From contig NC_045127.1 in assembly GCF_007655135.1 (NCBI RefSeq), positions 22,052,199 through 22,116,198 on the forward strand: a DNA stretch of 64,000 nt, in the 5' to 3' direction. The notes under the pieces are model-generated. The model searched no databases. It was not told the origin of the DNA and saw only the letters and a list, made by a program, of their open reading frames with translations. Made by a program: the position numbers and the translations under genes. This DNA comes from Punica granatum. Lineage: Eukaryota; Streptophyta; Magnoliopsida; Myrtales; Lythraceae. Below, piece after piece: positions 55,555 to 64,000 of the stretch. Every line of letters begins with the position of its first letter. Within the stretch, counting starts at the first letter, position 1.

Positions 55555-55938
55555 GCTACTCCTACTGTTGTGACGGGTACGTTAAATCTCTTTAATAAAC
55601 CTGCTCATGTACTTATAGACCCAGGATCCACTCATTCATATATCTCATTGTCATATGCCATGCATTCTGATAGACCACGAGAGTTATTAGATAGTCGTAT
55701 GGCCATAGCTACACCGACCGAGGAAAGTATGGTAGTTGGGGAAGTGTATCGCAGTTGTAGGCTACAGTTAGGGGATAAGGAAATGTTAGTAGATTTAATA
55801 CCCTTAAGTATTTGGGATTTTGATGTTATCCTCGGGATGGATTGGCTTGCTTCTCACCATGCTTTGGTGGAGTGTTACAAGAAGGAGGTTATCTTTAGAA
55901 TACCGAATGAGCCTGAATTTAAGTTTCATGGAGATTAA
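55555..55938 (+). pseudogene. pro: Aspartic protease of Ty3 pol
   Basis: Same frame as gag. The catalytic motif appears as VLIDPGSTHSYIS with the aspartate codon at 55,618-55,620. DPGSTHS is a common Tekay-type variant of the D-S/T-G motif. Downstream, FDVILGMDWLASHHALVEC is the conserved protease C-terminal block (ILGMDWL). It ends at TAA, 55,936-55,938, with the open frame continuing unchanged into reverse transcriptase. In the family it cleaves the polyprotein inside the particle. Confidence 0.9.
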
Positions 55939-57267
55939 TTGGGTGTTCCATTTAATGTTATATCATCCCTCGAGGCAACGAAACTTTTGAAAATGGGGTG
56001 CGAAGGATATTTGGCACATGTAGTTGGTACCAAGACCCACTCACCAGAACTTAGTGAAATTCCAGTGGTCTGCCAGTTTCCAGATGTTTTTCCTGATGAC
56101 TTACCTGGCCTTTCTCCTGATAGAGATATTGAATTTACTATAGAGTTAGAGCCCGGTACTGCCCCCATTTCTCATGCACCATGTCGTATGGCCCCAACAG
56201 AGCTCAAGAAATTGAAAGTCCAGCTACAAGAATTATTAGAAAAAGGATTTATCAGGCCTAGTGTGTCTCCTTGGGGTGCTCTAGTTTTGTTTGTGAAGAA
56301 GAAGGATGGCTCACTCAGATTATGTATAGATTACCGACAGCTGAATCGGGTAACGGTGCGCAATAAATATCCTTTACCTAGGATAGATGACTTGTTTGAT
56401 CAACTCCGAGGTGCTACCATCTTCTCAAAGATCGATCTTAGATCGGGATATCACCAGCTGAAGATTAAGAACTCTGATGTGCCCAAGATTGCTTTTCACA
56501 CTCGGTATGGACACTATAAATTCCTTGTGATGCCTTCCGGGTTAACAAATGCTCCAGCAGTTTTTATGGATTTAATGAATAGAGTCTTCCAGACATATCT
56601 TGATCAGTTTGTGGTGGTTTTCATTGATGATATATTGGTATACTCGAGGAACCGGAATGAGCATGAAGAACATCTCCGAGTAGTGTTGCAGATTTTGAGA
56701 GAAAGAAAACTTTATGCTAAGTTTAGCAAATGTGAGTTTTGGTTAGACCGAGTGGGATTCCTTGGGCAAGTGATTTCAGGTGATGGTGTATCAGTGGATC
56801 CCACGAAGATTGAAGCTATCTTGAATTGGAATCGCCCTACAAGTGTAACAGAGGTGAGGAGTTTCCTAGGATTAGCTGGTTATTATCGAAGATTTGTGGA
56901 AGGATTCTCCCTTATTGCTGCTCTCCTGACTCGGTTAACGCGGAAGAGTGTGAAGTTTGAATGGACAGATGAGTGTGAGCAAAGTTTCCAGGAGTTGAAG
57001 AAGAGATTGACCACTGCCCCAATGCTTGTTATTCCGTCCACTGATGAGGGGTTTGTGATATATAGTGATGCATCCCATCAAGGCTTAGGCTGCGTATTAA
57101 TGCAAAATGGCAGAGTGGTGGCTTATGCATCTCGGCAACTAAGGAATCATGAGAAGAATTACCCGACACATGATCTTGAATTGGCAGTTGTGGTATTCGC
57201 TCTCAAACTTTGGAGACATTACCTGTATGGAGCAAGATGTGAGTTTATACAGACCACAAGAGTTTGA
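55939..57267 (+). pseudogene. RT-RH: Reverse transcriptase and RNase H of Ty3 pol
   Basis: 442 codons open after the stop at 55,936. Reverse transcriptase spans about residues 90-270 and has [27 protein letters not shown] (aspartate 166) and the catalytic box [11 protein letters not shown] (aspartates 230 and 231). The connection region includes [16 protein letters not shown] (about 309-324). RNase H begins near 340, with SDASHQGLG (aspartate 377) and [19 protein letters not shown] (glutamate 414). The frame fails after GARCEF: a one-base frameshift in the T run at about 57,244-57,246 leads to TGA at 57,265-57,267. The next conserved RNase H block, containing its third acidic residue, lies in the adjacent frame. 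Confidence 0.94.
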
Positions 57268-58364
57268 AATATTTGTTCACTCAGAAAGAACTCAACTTAA
57301 GACAGAGGAGATGGATGGAATTAACTAAAGATTATGATTGCACGATCAACTATCATCCAGGGAAAGCAAATGTCGCGGCAGATGCATTGAGTAGGAAATC
57401 AGCAGCAAGATTAGCAGGTATGTGGAGTGTTCACGACACACTTATTAATGAATTTAGGTCATTGGAAGTTAAACTAGAGGCGACCAGTTCTGGAACATTG
57501 ATGGCTATTTATGATGTGACGCCAGTGCTAATTGATCAAATTCGAGAAGCGCAACAAGTAGATCCATTTTTGGTAGAGATGAAAAATAAGATTAAGGAAG
57601 GCAGAGTAAAGGAATGCAAGAAGTTTGAATTTCTTTTGAAAGAGGATGACACACTTATGTTCGGGAATCGAATCTGTGTACCTGACGACATTGAAATAAA
57701 GAGAGAGATTCTTGCCCAGGCTCATAGCTCACCATATGCAATGCACCCCGAAAGCACTAAGATGTATTATAATTTAAAGAGAAGCTACTGGTGGTATAAC
57801 ATGAAAAAGGAGATAGCCGAATTTGTTGCTAAGTGTCTAGTATGTCAGCAGGTTAAAGCAGAACATCAACACCCATCCGGGTTATTACAACCTCTTCCGG
57901 TACCTGAATGGAAATGGGAGAAGATCACCATGGATTTTGTCTCGGGACTTCCACGAACACGAAGAGGGCATGATTTTATATGGGTGATAGTTGATAGGCT
58001 GACTAAATCCGCTCACTTCCTACCAGCTAAAACGACATTTGGTGCTTATCAGTTGGCACAATTGTTCATTAAAGAGATTGTGAGGTTGCACGGTGTGCCG
58101 ACATCCATAGTATCAGATAGAGGTTCCTATTTTACTTCCAAGTACTGGAATAGTTTTGTTACGGCTCTGGGCACGAAGCTGAATTTGACCACTGCTTTTC
58201 ATCCCGAATCAGACGGGCAAAGCGAAAGGACCATTCAAACATTGGAGGATATGTTAAGAGCGTGTATTATAGAATTTCAAGGCAGCTGGGATGACTACCT
58301 TCCTTTGATGGAATTTGCCTATAATAACAGTTACCAATCTAGTATTGGAATGGCCCCTTACTAG
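57246..58364 (+). pseudogene. INT: RNase H C terminus and integrase of Ty3 pol
   Basis: Reads in the frame shifted relative to reverse transcriptase. The first codons give [11 protein letters not shown], the end of RNase H. Numbering from the TTG at 57,264, the zinc-binding H-H-C-C is H154, H161, C191, C194. The catalytic core triad is D224 (TMDFVSGLP), D285 (IVSDRGSYF) and E321 (DGQSERTIQ), with the usual 35-residue spacing between the last two. All are intact. A TAG at 58,362-58,364 interrupts the frame just before the conserved LYGR block. Integrase inserts the cDNA into the chromosome. Confidence 0.93.
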
Positions 58365-58982
58365 TCGCTTTATGGTCGGGCTTGTCGAACACCTTTGTGT
58401 TGGAATGAAGTTGGAGAAAGGCAATTAACTGGACCGAAAATAGTCGACTTAACAGCTGAAAAGGTCAAGGTTATCAGGGAAAGATTAAAGACCGCTCAAG
58501 GGTGACAAAAGAATTATGCAGATAAACGAAGAAAGGACCTCGAGTTCCAGCAAGGGGATCGAGTTTTCTTAAAAGTATCACCATGGAAGGGCATTATGAG
58601 ATTTGGCAAGAAAGGAAAGCTTTGTCCTAGATACATCGAGCCATACGAGATTCTGGAGCGCATTAAGAAAGTGGCATACCGGTTGGCTTTACCCTCTGAG
58701 TTGTCCCGTATTCATAACGTGTTTCATGTGTCAATGTTGCGTAAGTATATACCAGACCCATCTCATGTTCTGAGTTATCAACCGGTGGAGCTAAATGAAG
58801 ACTTGACATATGAGGAAGAGCCAGTGGAGATCTTAGATAGGAAAGAGCGGGTCCTTCGAACTAAGAGAATTCCGTTAGTAAAGGTGTTGTGGAAGAGTCA
58901 TTCGATAGAAGAAGCCACTTGGGAACCCGATGATTCTATGAGAGTCCAATATCCATACCTTTTTTCGATATCAGGTAAATAA
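58365..58982 (+). pseudogene. Integrase C terminus and chromodomain of Ty3 pol
   Basis: Same frame as the integrase core. It contains LYGRACRTPLCWNEVGE, a further TGA at 58,503-58,505, then GDRVFLKVSPWKG and FHVSMLRKYIPDPSHVL, which ends the integrase C-terminal domain. The last 55 or so codons are a chromodomain (EEEPVEILDRKERVLRTK, then LVKVLWKSHS and EEATWEPDDSM). It has the reduced aromatic set of plant group II chromodomains, with tryptophans in VLWK and ATWE. The polyprotein ends at TAA, 58,980-58,982. In chromoviruses this domain is thought to steer insertion into heterochromatin, which fits the satellite setting. Confidence 0.92.
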
Positions 58983-59003
58983 TTTCGGGGACGAAATTTT
59001 TAT

Positions 59004-59015
59004 TAGTGGGGGAGA
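59004..59015 (+). other. Polypurine tract
   Basis: The purine run AGTGGGGGAGA lies immediately before the 3' LTR start. This is the usual plus-strand primer position in LTR retrotransposons. It supports placing the LTR start at TGTGAGACC, 59,017. Confidence 0.85.
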
Positions 59016-59100
59016 TTGTGAGACCGGTCTTTACCAAATGCACATATATATGCACACATATACCTATCCATATGCACATGCATGGTTACATAACATACAT

Positions 59101-59175
59101 GTATATAATATACCATAATTTGTGGTTGGATCTTTAAATGTATATAATATACCACAACTTGTGGCTGGATCTTCA
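59101..59175. repeat. 39-bp direct duplication in the LTR
   Basis: GTATATAATATACCA begins at 59,101 and again at 59,140. The two copies differ at a few positions (for example AATTTGTGGTTGG against ACTTGTGGCTGG). Each contains the short palindrome-like TATATAATATA. Confidence 0.85.
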
Positions 59176-59317
59176 TCTATATGAAAAAAAAACGAAAAAG
59201 TGAGAAGTCAGATAGAGATGAGTGTAGAATGGGCCAAGTGGCCTCCTCTTCAGCAGCCCTTTTCTTCCCACCGCCTTTGACCATCTTTGACCACCTTTTT
59301 TTTCTTCTTTTCTTCCT

Positions 59318-59325
59318 TATTTAAG
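59318..59325 (+). promoter_or_regulatory. Candidate LTR TATA box
   Basis: TATTTAAG lies in a pyrimidine-rich stretch (CTTCTTTTCTTCC) about 300 bp into the 3' LTR. A GA-rich segment follows at 59,379-59,450 and would form the leader. The arrangement resembles a plant core promoter. A second candidate, TATAAAAGG at about 60,464, lies in the minisatellite. No transcript evidence is available, and the 5' LTR copy has lost this region. Confidence 0.4.
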
Positions 59326-59713
59326 CCATACCCTCCCTTGCTCTATCCCTAGCTGAGAGAAAACGAAAATGAACTAGAAGAGAGAAAGAGAGAGAGAGAA
59401 CTGAACTGAGTTGAGAAAATTCTTGGAGAAGAAGAAGAGGAAGAAGACTAAGTTGGAGTATTGATTAGTAAGTTGATTATCTATGATTTAAACATTCATA
59501 TTTACTATGTTGTACATAGTTTGTGGCTCTTCTTGCATCCATCTTAGCTAATCAAGTTTCAAAAGGTTAATTTACGGGAATTTAGTTAGCTTTCCTAGCT
59601 GATATAAGTTGAATTGGACATATTTGGAGTTAATCTCATGTTGTTTTGGAATGAGTTGGTCACTTTATATAAGCTGAATAATTCGGTTGTAAGGCAGGGG
59701 CAAATTTCTTAGT

Positions 59714-60923
59714 TGAGTTAGCAGGTTTCTAATACACATAGCTATGCCCTTCTGAAAATCTATATATACATATATAGATGTAGACAAGTGTGTGTACATA
59801 TGTATATATATGCATATATTTTGCTCTTTGAGCTGACTATGGATTAGAGAAGGGATCTAATTTGAGAATTTATCATGCATTATAATGATATCATGTGATG
59901 GATTGATTGAATAAGCTCTTGTTTATTTGTATTTTGGAACCAAAAAGTACTTAGAATTCCTTGCACTCTTTTTGAATTTGGCTGATCAAATTGGTCATCC
60001 AGTTGATATATATTGCAACAAATCCTAAGTTGATATAATTTGAGGAATACACGTGTATATCATTTTGCATCGTTTCCTATTTAGAGAGTTAGTCAGGAAC
60101 CGAAAGGGATAGGGAAGAAGCATTTCTTAATTATAAATATCTTATATTATAGCTACATCTAGGAAATAGCACGGGAGATAAATTGATGCATATTTTTACT
60201 CTTATTTAGTATATTATCTAACCCTTATGTTTAAACCTAATAGGGGCTGAGGAGACCAAGACTATACACCCGGAAAGCTCGACCCATTGAGCTATTATTT
60301 TCGGGGGTCTTTGTGAGTACTTTCTTCCATCGTAAAATGATAGTAAATATTTATACGTATGGTTATAGATAGGAAGGTGGCTGAATGATTGAGGTTGATG
60401 TATATCTTGAGTATGCTTGTGATTGTTTAACAGTAGCCATTGGGACCGCTGGACCCGGCGGATTATAAAAGGGGCCTGATCGGCCGCCGAACCCGGCGGA
60501 ATATAAATAGGGACTTGATCGGCCGCTGGACCCGGCGGAATATAAACAGGGGCCTGATCGGCCGCTGGACCCGGCGGAATATAAGTAGGGGCATGATCGG
60601 CCGCTGGACTGGCGGAATGTAAATGAAGGTCAACTCTTACCGCCAGAGGTTAATGGGCTGCCCCCGCTTATGAGATATGATATATGAATGAACAGATAAT
60701 TTCTTTGAAGTATGCGGGGTCACGGTACAGTCATAACTTGTCGCAAGGAAATGCGACCCCATGGCTATATCGTTGATTACTTGTGATTGGTTGTCAAATG
60801 AGTGGTGGAAGGGATGATACTGGTAATGGATTCCATATTATGGTAGAATATGTACATATATATATATGTGTGTGTGTGATTGATTGCTTGTGAATCGTGA
60901 TAGTAATGTATTAGCTCATTTTA
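59714..60923. repeat. LTR tandem duplication, copy 1
   Basis: A segment of about 1,210 bp from TGAGTTAGCAGG to CTCATTTTA, repeated at 60,973 with a 1,259-bp offset. Over the unit the two copies differ, by eye, only by one base (G/T at 60,657 against 61,916) and by microsatellite length near 60,855. At its right edge the sequence switches into an inverted segment instead of continuing as CTTTGGAATATAG. Confidence 0.93.
60442..60624. repeat. GC-rich 39-bp minisatellite, LTR copy 1
   Basis: Unit CCGCTGGACCCGGCGG plus AATATAAACAGGGGCCTGATCGG, 38-39 bp, starting at 60,446, 60,484, 60,523, 60,562 and 60,601, about 4.7 copies. The length is a multiple of three, so it produces a spurious 60-codon open frame with a 13-residue period. 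It is strikingly GC-rich inside an AT-rich LTR. Confidence 0.92.
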
Positions 60924-60973
60924 ATGCATGATAAATTCTCAAATTAGATCCCTTCTCTAATCCATAGTCAGCT
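60922..60973 (-). repeat. Inverted 52-bp templated segment at the duplication junction
   Basis: TAATGCATGATAAATTC through CCATAGTCAGCT is the reverse complement of 59,831-59,882 and also of the matching part of copy 2 near 61,090-61,141. It fills the junction between the two duplicated units exactly, with two or three bases of microhomology at each end. Confidence 0.92.
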
Positions 60974-62182
60974 GAGTTAGCAGGTTTCTAATACACATAG
61001 CTATGCCCTTCTGAAAATCTATATATACATATATAGATGTAGACAAGTGTGTGTACATATGTATATATATGCATATATTTTGCTCTTTGAGCTGACTATG
61101 GATTAGAGAAGGGATCTAATTTGAGAATTTATCATGCATTATAATGATATCATGTGATGGATTGATTGAATAAGCTCTTGTTTATTTGTATTTTGGAACC
61201 AAAAAGTACTTAGAATTCCTTGCACTCTTTTTGAATTTGGCTGATCAAATTGGTCATCCAGTTGATATATATTGCAACAAATCCTAAGTTGATATAATTT
61301 GAGGAATACACGTGTATATCATTTTGCATCGTTTCCTATTTAGAGAGTTAGTCAGGAACCGAAAGGGATAGGGAAGAAGCATTTCTTAATTATAAATATC
61401 TTATATTATAGCTACATCTAGGAAATAGCACGGGAGATAAATTGATGCATATTTTTACTCTTATTTAGTATATTATCTAACCCTTATGTTTAAACCTAAT
61501 AGGGGCTGAGGAGACCAAGACTATACACCCGGAAAGCTCGACCCATTGAGCTATTATTTTCGGGGGTCTTTGTGAGTACTTTCTTCCATCGTAAAATGAT
61601 AGTAAATATTTATACGTATGGTTATAGATAGGAAGGTGGCTGAATGATTGAGGTTGATGTATATCTTGAGTATGCTTGTGATTGTTTAACAGTAGCCATT
61701 GGGACCGCTGGACCCGGCGGATTATAAAAGGGGCCTGATCGGCCGCCGAACCCGGCGGAATATAAATAGGGACTTGATCGGCCGCTGGACCCGGCGGAAT
61801 ATAAACAGGGGCCTGATCGGCCGCTGGACCCGGCGGAATATAAGTAGGGGCATGATCGGCCGCTGGACTGGCGGAATGTAAATGAAGGTCAACTCTTACC
61901 GCCAGAGGTTAATGGGCGGCCCCCGCTTATGAGATATGATATATGAATGAACAGATAATTTCTTTGAAGTATGCGGGGTCACGGTACAGTCATAACTTGT
62001 CGCAAGGAAATGCGACCCCATGGCTATATCGTTGATTACTTGTGATTGGTTGTCAAATGAGTGGTGGAAGGGATGATACTGGTAATGGATTCCATATTAT
62101 GGTAGAATATGTACATATATATGTGTGTGTGTGTGTGATTGATTGCTTGTGAATCGTGATAGTAATGTATTAGCTCATTTTA
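60973..62182. repeat. LTR tandem duplication, copy 2
   Basis: The second copy of the unit at 59,714-60,923. It runs on without interruption into the LTR end (CTCATTTTACTTTGG), matching the uninterrupted order in the 5' LTR remnant at about 53,420-53,445. It is therefore in the ancestral arrangement on its right side. Confidence 0.92.
61701..61883. repeat. GC-rich 39-bp minisatellite, LTR copy 2
   Basis: Same unit, copy number and order as at 60,442-60,624, displaced by 1,259 bp. It was carried along in the LTR duplication and did not arise separately. Confidence 0.92.
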
Positions 62183-62767
62183 CTTTGGAATATAGTACTT
62201 ACTGAGTTGCAGCTCACCCCCTGCATACTTTTTTCGGATGAGCTAGAAGCTAGGCTAGCCGCACAGGAGGACTTTTGGATAACGGGGATCAGCGCAAAGG
62301 ATTTTGGCAAGTAGGCCCACCCATAGTATAGGTAGTAAGTGTTCGTAAATGTTGCAATCCTGTTACGACCTGAAACTTTTGTTTAGTTGGTTTAGTGGTA
62401 TGGTTGTAGCTAAACACACTATTGAGAGCATATATGGACATTATAATCCGTTAGATTGATTATATATTCATGTAGAGCATGCCGAGTTAGTTTAAAGGTT
62501 GGATGTGTTATAGAAGTATACTATATATATATATATGAAAACTCTTCGTTCAGTCTGTGTTACAAGATAGTTGCAACTGAGTACTCTTTGAGAGTTTTAT
62601 GCATATATCAGAATTAGTTAGGTGGTTATATGTTTATATAGAGCTTGCTGGGTTGGTTCAATGTGTTGGGAGTTAGGAAAACAGATTATACATATATGAG
62701 TTGCGTATATGACAATGGATATTGAGGAATAGAGGGGAAACTCTGTTATAAGTTTCGGGTCGTGACA

Positions 62768-64000
62768 CTAGCCCAAAGAAGCATATCTTGGATATATTAA
62801 GGAAATATTCTCGTGATGTGGATGGGGAAGATGAGATGTCTTGATCCATAAACTGAGAATATTATTATCTTAATTTGGAAATATATTTAATTTAGACAGA
62901 AATATTTTTAGGATTATATATGACTAGCAATTTTAGTTCAAGTCAACAATCTAAAGTTTCCAATTTTCGAATAATTACTTGTTTTGTTTGAGAAAGTTAC
63001 ATAGTAACGGCCTAGATTCTAATTTCCTATTTTAGTTTCTTAGTTTTCTTAGGCCTTTATATAGTCCATCTCAATGTATTAGAAGAGAGAACTAGATATT
63101 TCAGAAACAGCTATTGATGAAAGATGCTTTGAGTTTGCTATAACTCTTTGTTTTCAACATATTGTTAGGTTTAGCCGTGTTCTGTTCCCTTCCAGTCTAA
63201 ATTCAAATTTAGGCGCAAAAATCGTGATCTGCGCTGCATCAATGATGCGGAGGATTTTCAGCCCATTTCTGTATCAACAAGCCCAAGCCCAAAGAAGCAT
63301 ATCTTGGATATATTAAGGAAATATGCTCGTGATGTGGATGGGGAAGATGAGATGTCTTGATCCATAGACTGAAAATACTATTATCTTAATTTGGTAATAT
63401 ATTTAATTTAGACAGAAATATTTTTAGAATTATATATGACTAGCAATTTTAGTTTGAGTCAAGAGTCTAAAGTTTTCAATTTTGGAATAATTACTTGTTT
63501 TGTTTGAGGAAGTTACATAGTAACGGCCTAGATTCTAATTTCCTATTTTAGTTTCTTAGTTTTCTTAGGCCTTTATATAGTCCATCTCAATGTATTAGAA
63601 GAGAGAACTAGATATTTCAAAAACAGCTATTGATAAAAGATACTTTGAGTTTGCTATAATTCTTTGTTTTCAGTATATCATTAGGATTTAGCCGTGTTCT
63701 GTTCCCTTCCAGTCTAAATTTAAATTTAGGCGCGAGAAATCGAGATCTGCGCTGCGTCAATGACGCGGAGGATTTTCAGCCCATTTCATTATCAGAAAGC
63801 CCATGCCCAAAGAAGCATATCTTGGATATATTCAGGAAATATTATCGTGATGTGGATGGGGAAAATGAGATGTCTTGATCCATAGATTGAGAATATTATT
63901 ATCTTAATTTGGTAATATATTTAATTTAGATAGAAATATTTTTAGATTTATATATGACTAGCAATTTTAGTTCAAGTGAAGAGTCTAAGGTTTCCAATTT
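62768..64000. repeat. 517-bp satellite array resumes, A family
   Basis: Satellite restarts at CTAGCCCAAAGAAGCATATC, directly after the LTR terminal CA, and continues to the window end for about 2.4 monomers. The monomers are A type (TATATGACTAGCAATTTTAG, AGAAGAGAGAACTAGATATTTC, CCTTCCAGTCTAAATT), closer to those at 1-5 kb than to the B monomers left of the transposon block. Confidence 0.95.

Larger units (their letters stand above)
53184..62767 (+). mobile_element. Ty3/gypsy chromovirus (Tekay/Del-like), 5'-truncated and inactive
   Basis: Order: partial 5' LTR, tRNA-iMet-type primer site, gag, protease, reverse transcriptase, RNase H, integrase, chromodomain, polypurine tract, 3' LTR. Integrase after reverse transcriptase places it in Ty3/gypsy, and the C-terminal chromodomain and long LTRs fit the Tekay/Del chromovirus lineage. 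Five in-frame stops and one frameshift interrupt the single polyprotein frame. The 5' LTR lacks its first part, so no target-site duplication can be tested. The 3' end terminates in TGACA directly against satellite sequence. It lies between B-type satellite plus transposon fragments on the left and A-type satellite on the right. Confidence 0.95.
59017..62767 (+). repeat. 3' LTR, enlarged by internal duplication
   Basis: Begins TGTGAGACC after the polypurine tract and ends GGTCGTGACA against satellite sequence, with TG...CA ends. The length is 3,751 bp. Removing the 1,259-bp extra unit leaves about 2.49 kb, typical of long Tekay/Del LTRs. It contains a 39-bp direct duplication near its start, a probable promoter region near 59,318, two copies of a GC-rich 39-bp minisatellite and AT/GT microsatellites. 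Its last 835 bp match the 5' LTR remnant. Confidence 0.93.

Noticed and set aside
60440..60622. Arginine-rich 60-codon open frame with a 13-residue repeat (also at 61,699-61,881)
   Set aside because: It is the in-frame translation of a 39-bp minisatellite inside an LTR. The periodicity comes from the DNA repeat length being divisible by three.

Overview
The window is plant nuclear heterochromatin. It has no cellular gene that I can support. About 53 kb is an AT-rich satellite with a monomer of roughly 517 bp, present in about 100 tandem copies before a transposon block and about 2.4 copies after it. The plant assignment rests on a degenerate Ty3/gypsy chromovirus of Tekay/Del type (tRNA-iMet primer site, C-terminal chromodomain), neighbouring L1-type and Ty1/copia fragments of plant type, and a plant telo-box motif inside the satellite monomer. 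The species cannot be named from this sequence.

Layout. 1-27,966: monomers mostly of one family, called A here, with internal order. Positions 1-5,130 are mixed A monomers. About 5,131-15,600 uses a recurring a-b-c-d monomer series. About 15,600-20,280 is irregular and carries a duplicated segment of at least 1.1 kb. About 20,281-27,966 is a clear six-monomer higher-order repeat (about 3.1 kb) in which the second copy has gained a monomer. 27,967-28,066 is a 100-N scaffold gap. 28,067-46,210 is a second family (B) dominated by two alternating monomer types (a dimer of about 1.03 kb). 46,211-51,965 mixes B with A-like monomers.

At 51,966 the satellite stops mid-monomer. A Ty1/copia pol fragment (minus strand, to about 52,400) joins an L1-type reverse transcriptase fragment (minus strand, to 53,183). 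That in turn abuts a truncated 5' LTR (53,184-54,020) of the Ty3 element. The element continues with primer site, gag, protease, reverse transcriptase, RNase H, integrase and chromodomain (54,175-58,982), polypurine tract, and an unusually long 3' LTR (59,017-62,767). The reading frame is broken by five in-frame stops and one frameshift, so the copy is dead. The 3' LTR is swollen by a 1.21 kb tandem duplication with a 52 bp inverted segment at its junction. Satellite resumes at 62,768 in a different monomer phase and with A-type rather than B-type monomers.

Nothing here works as a pathway. The biology is array evolution (higher-order repeats, unequal exchange, microhomology deletions) and transposon decay in heterochromatin. 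All comparisons were made by eye, so percentages and junctions are approximate.
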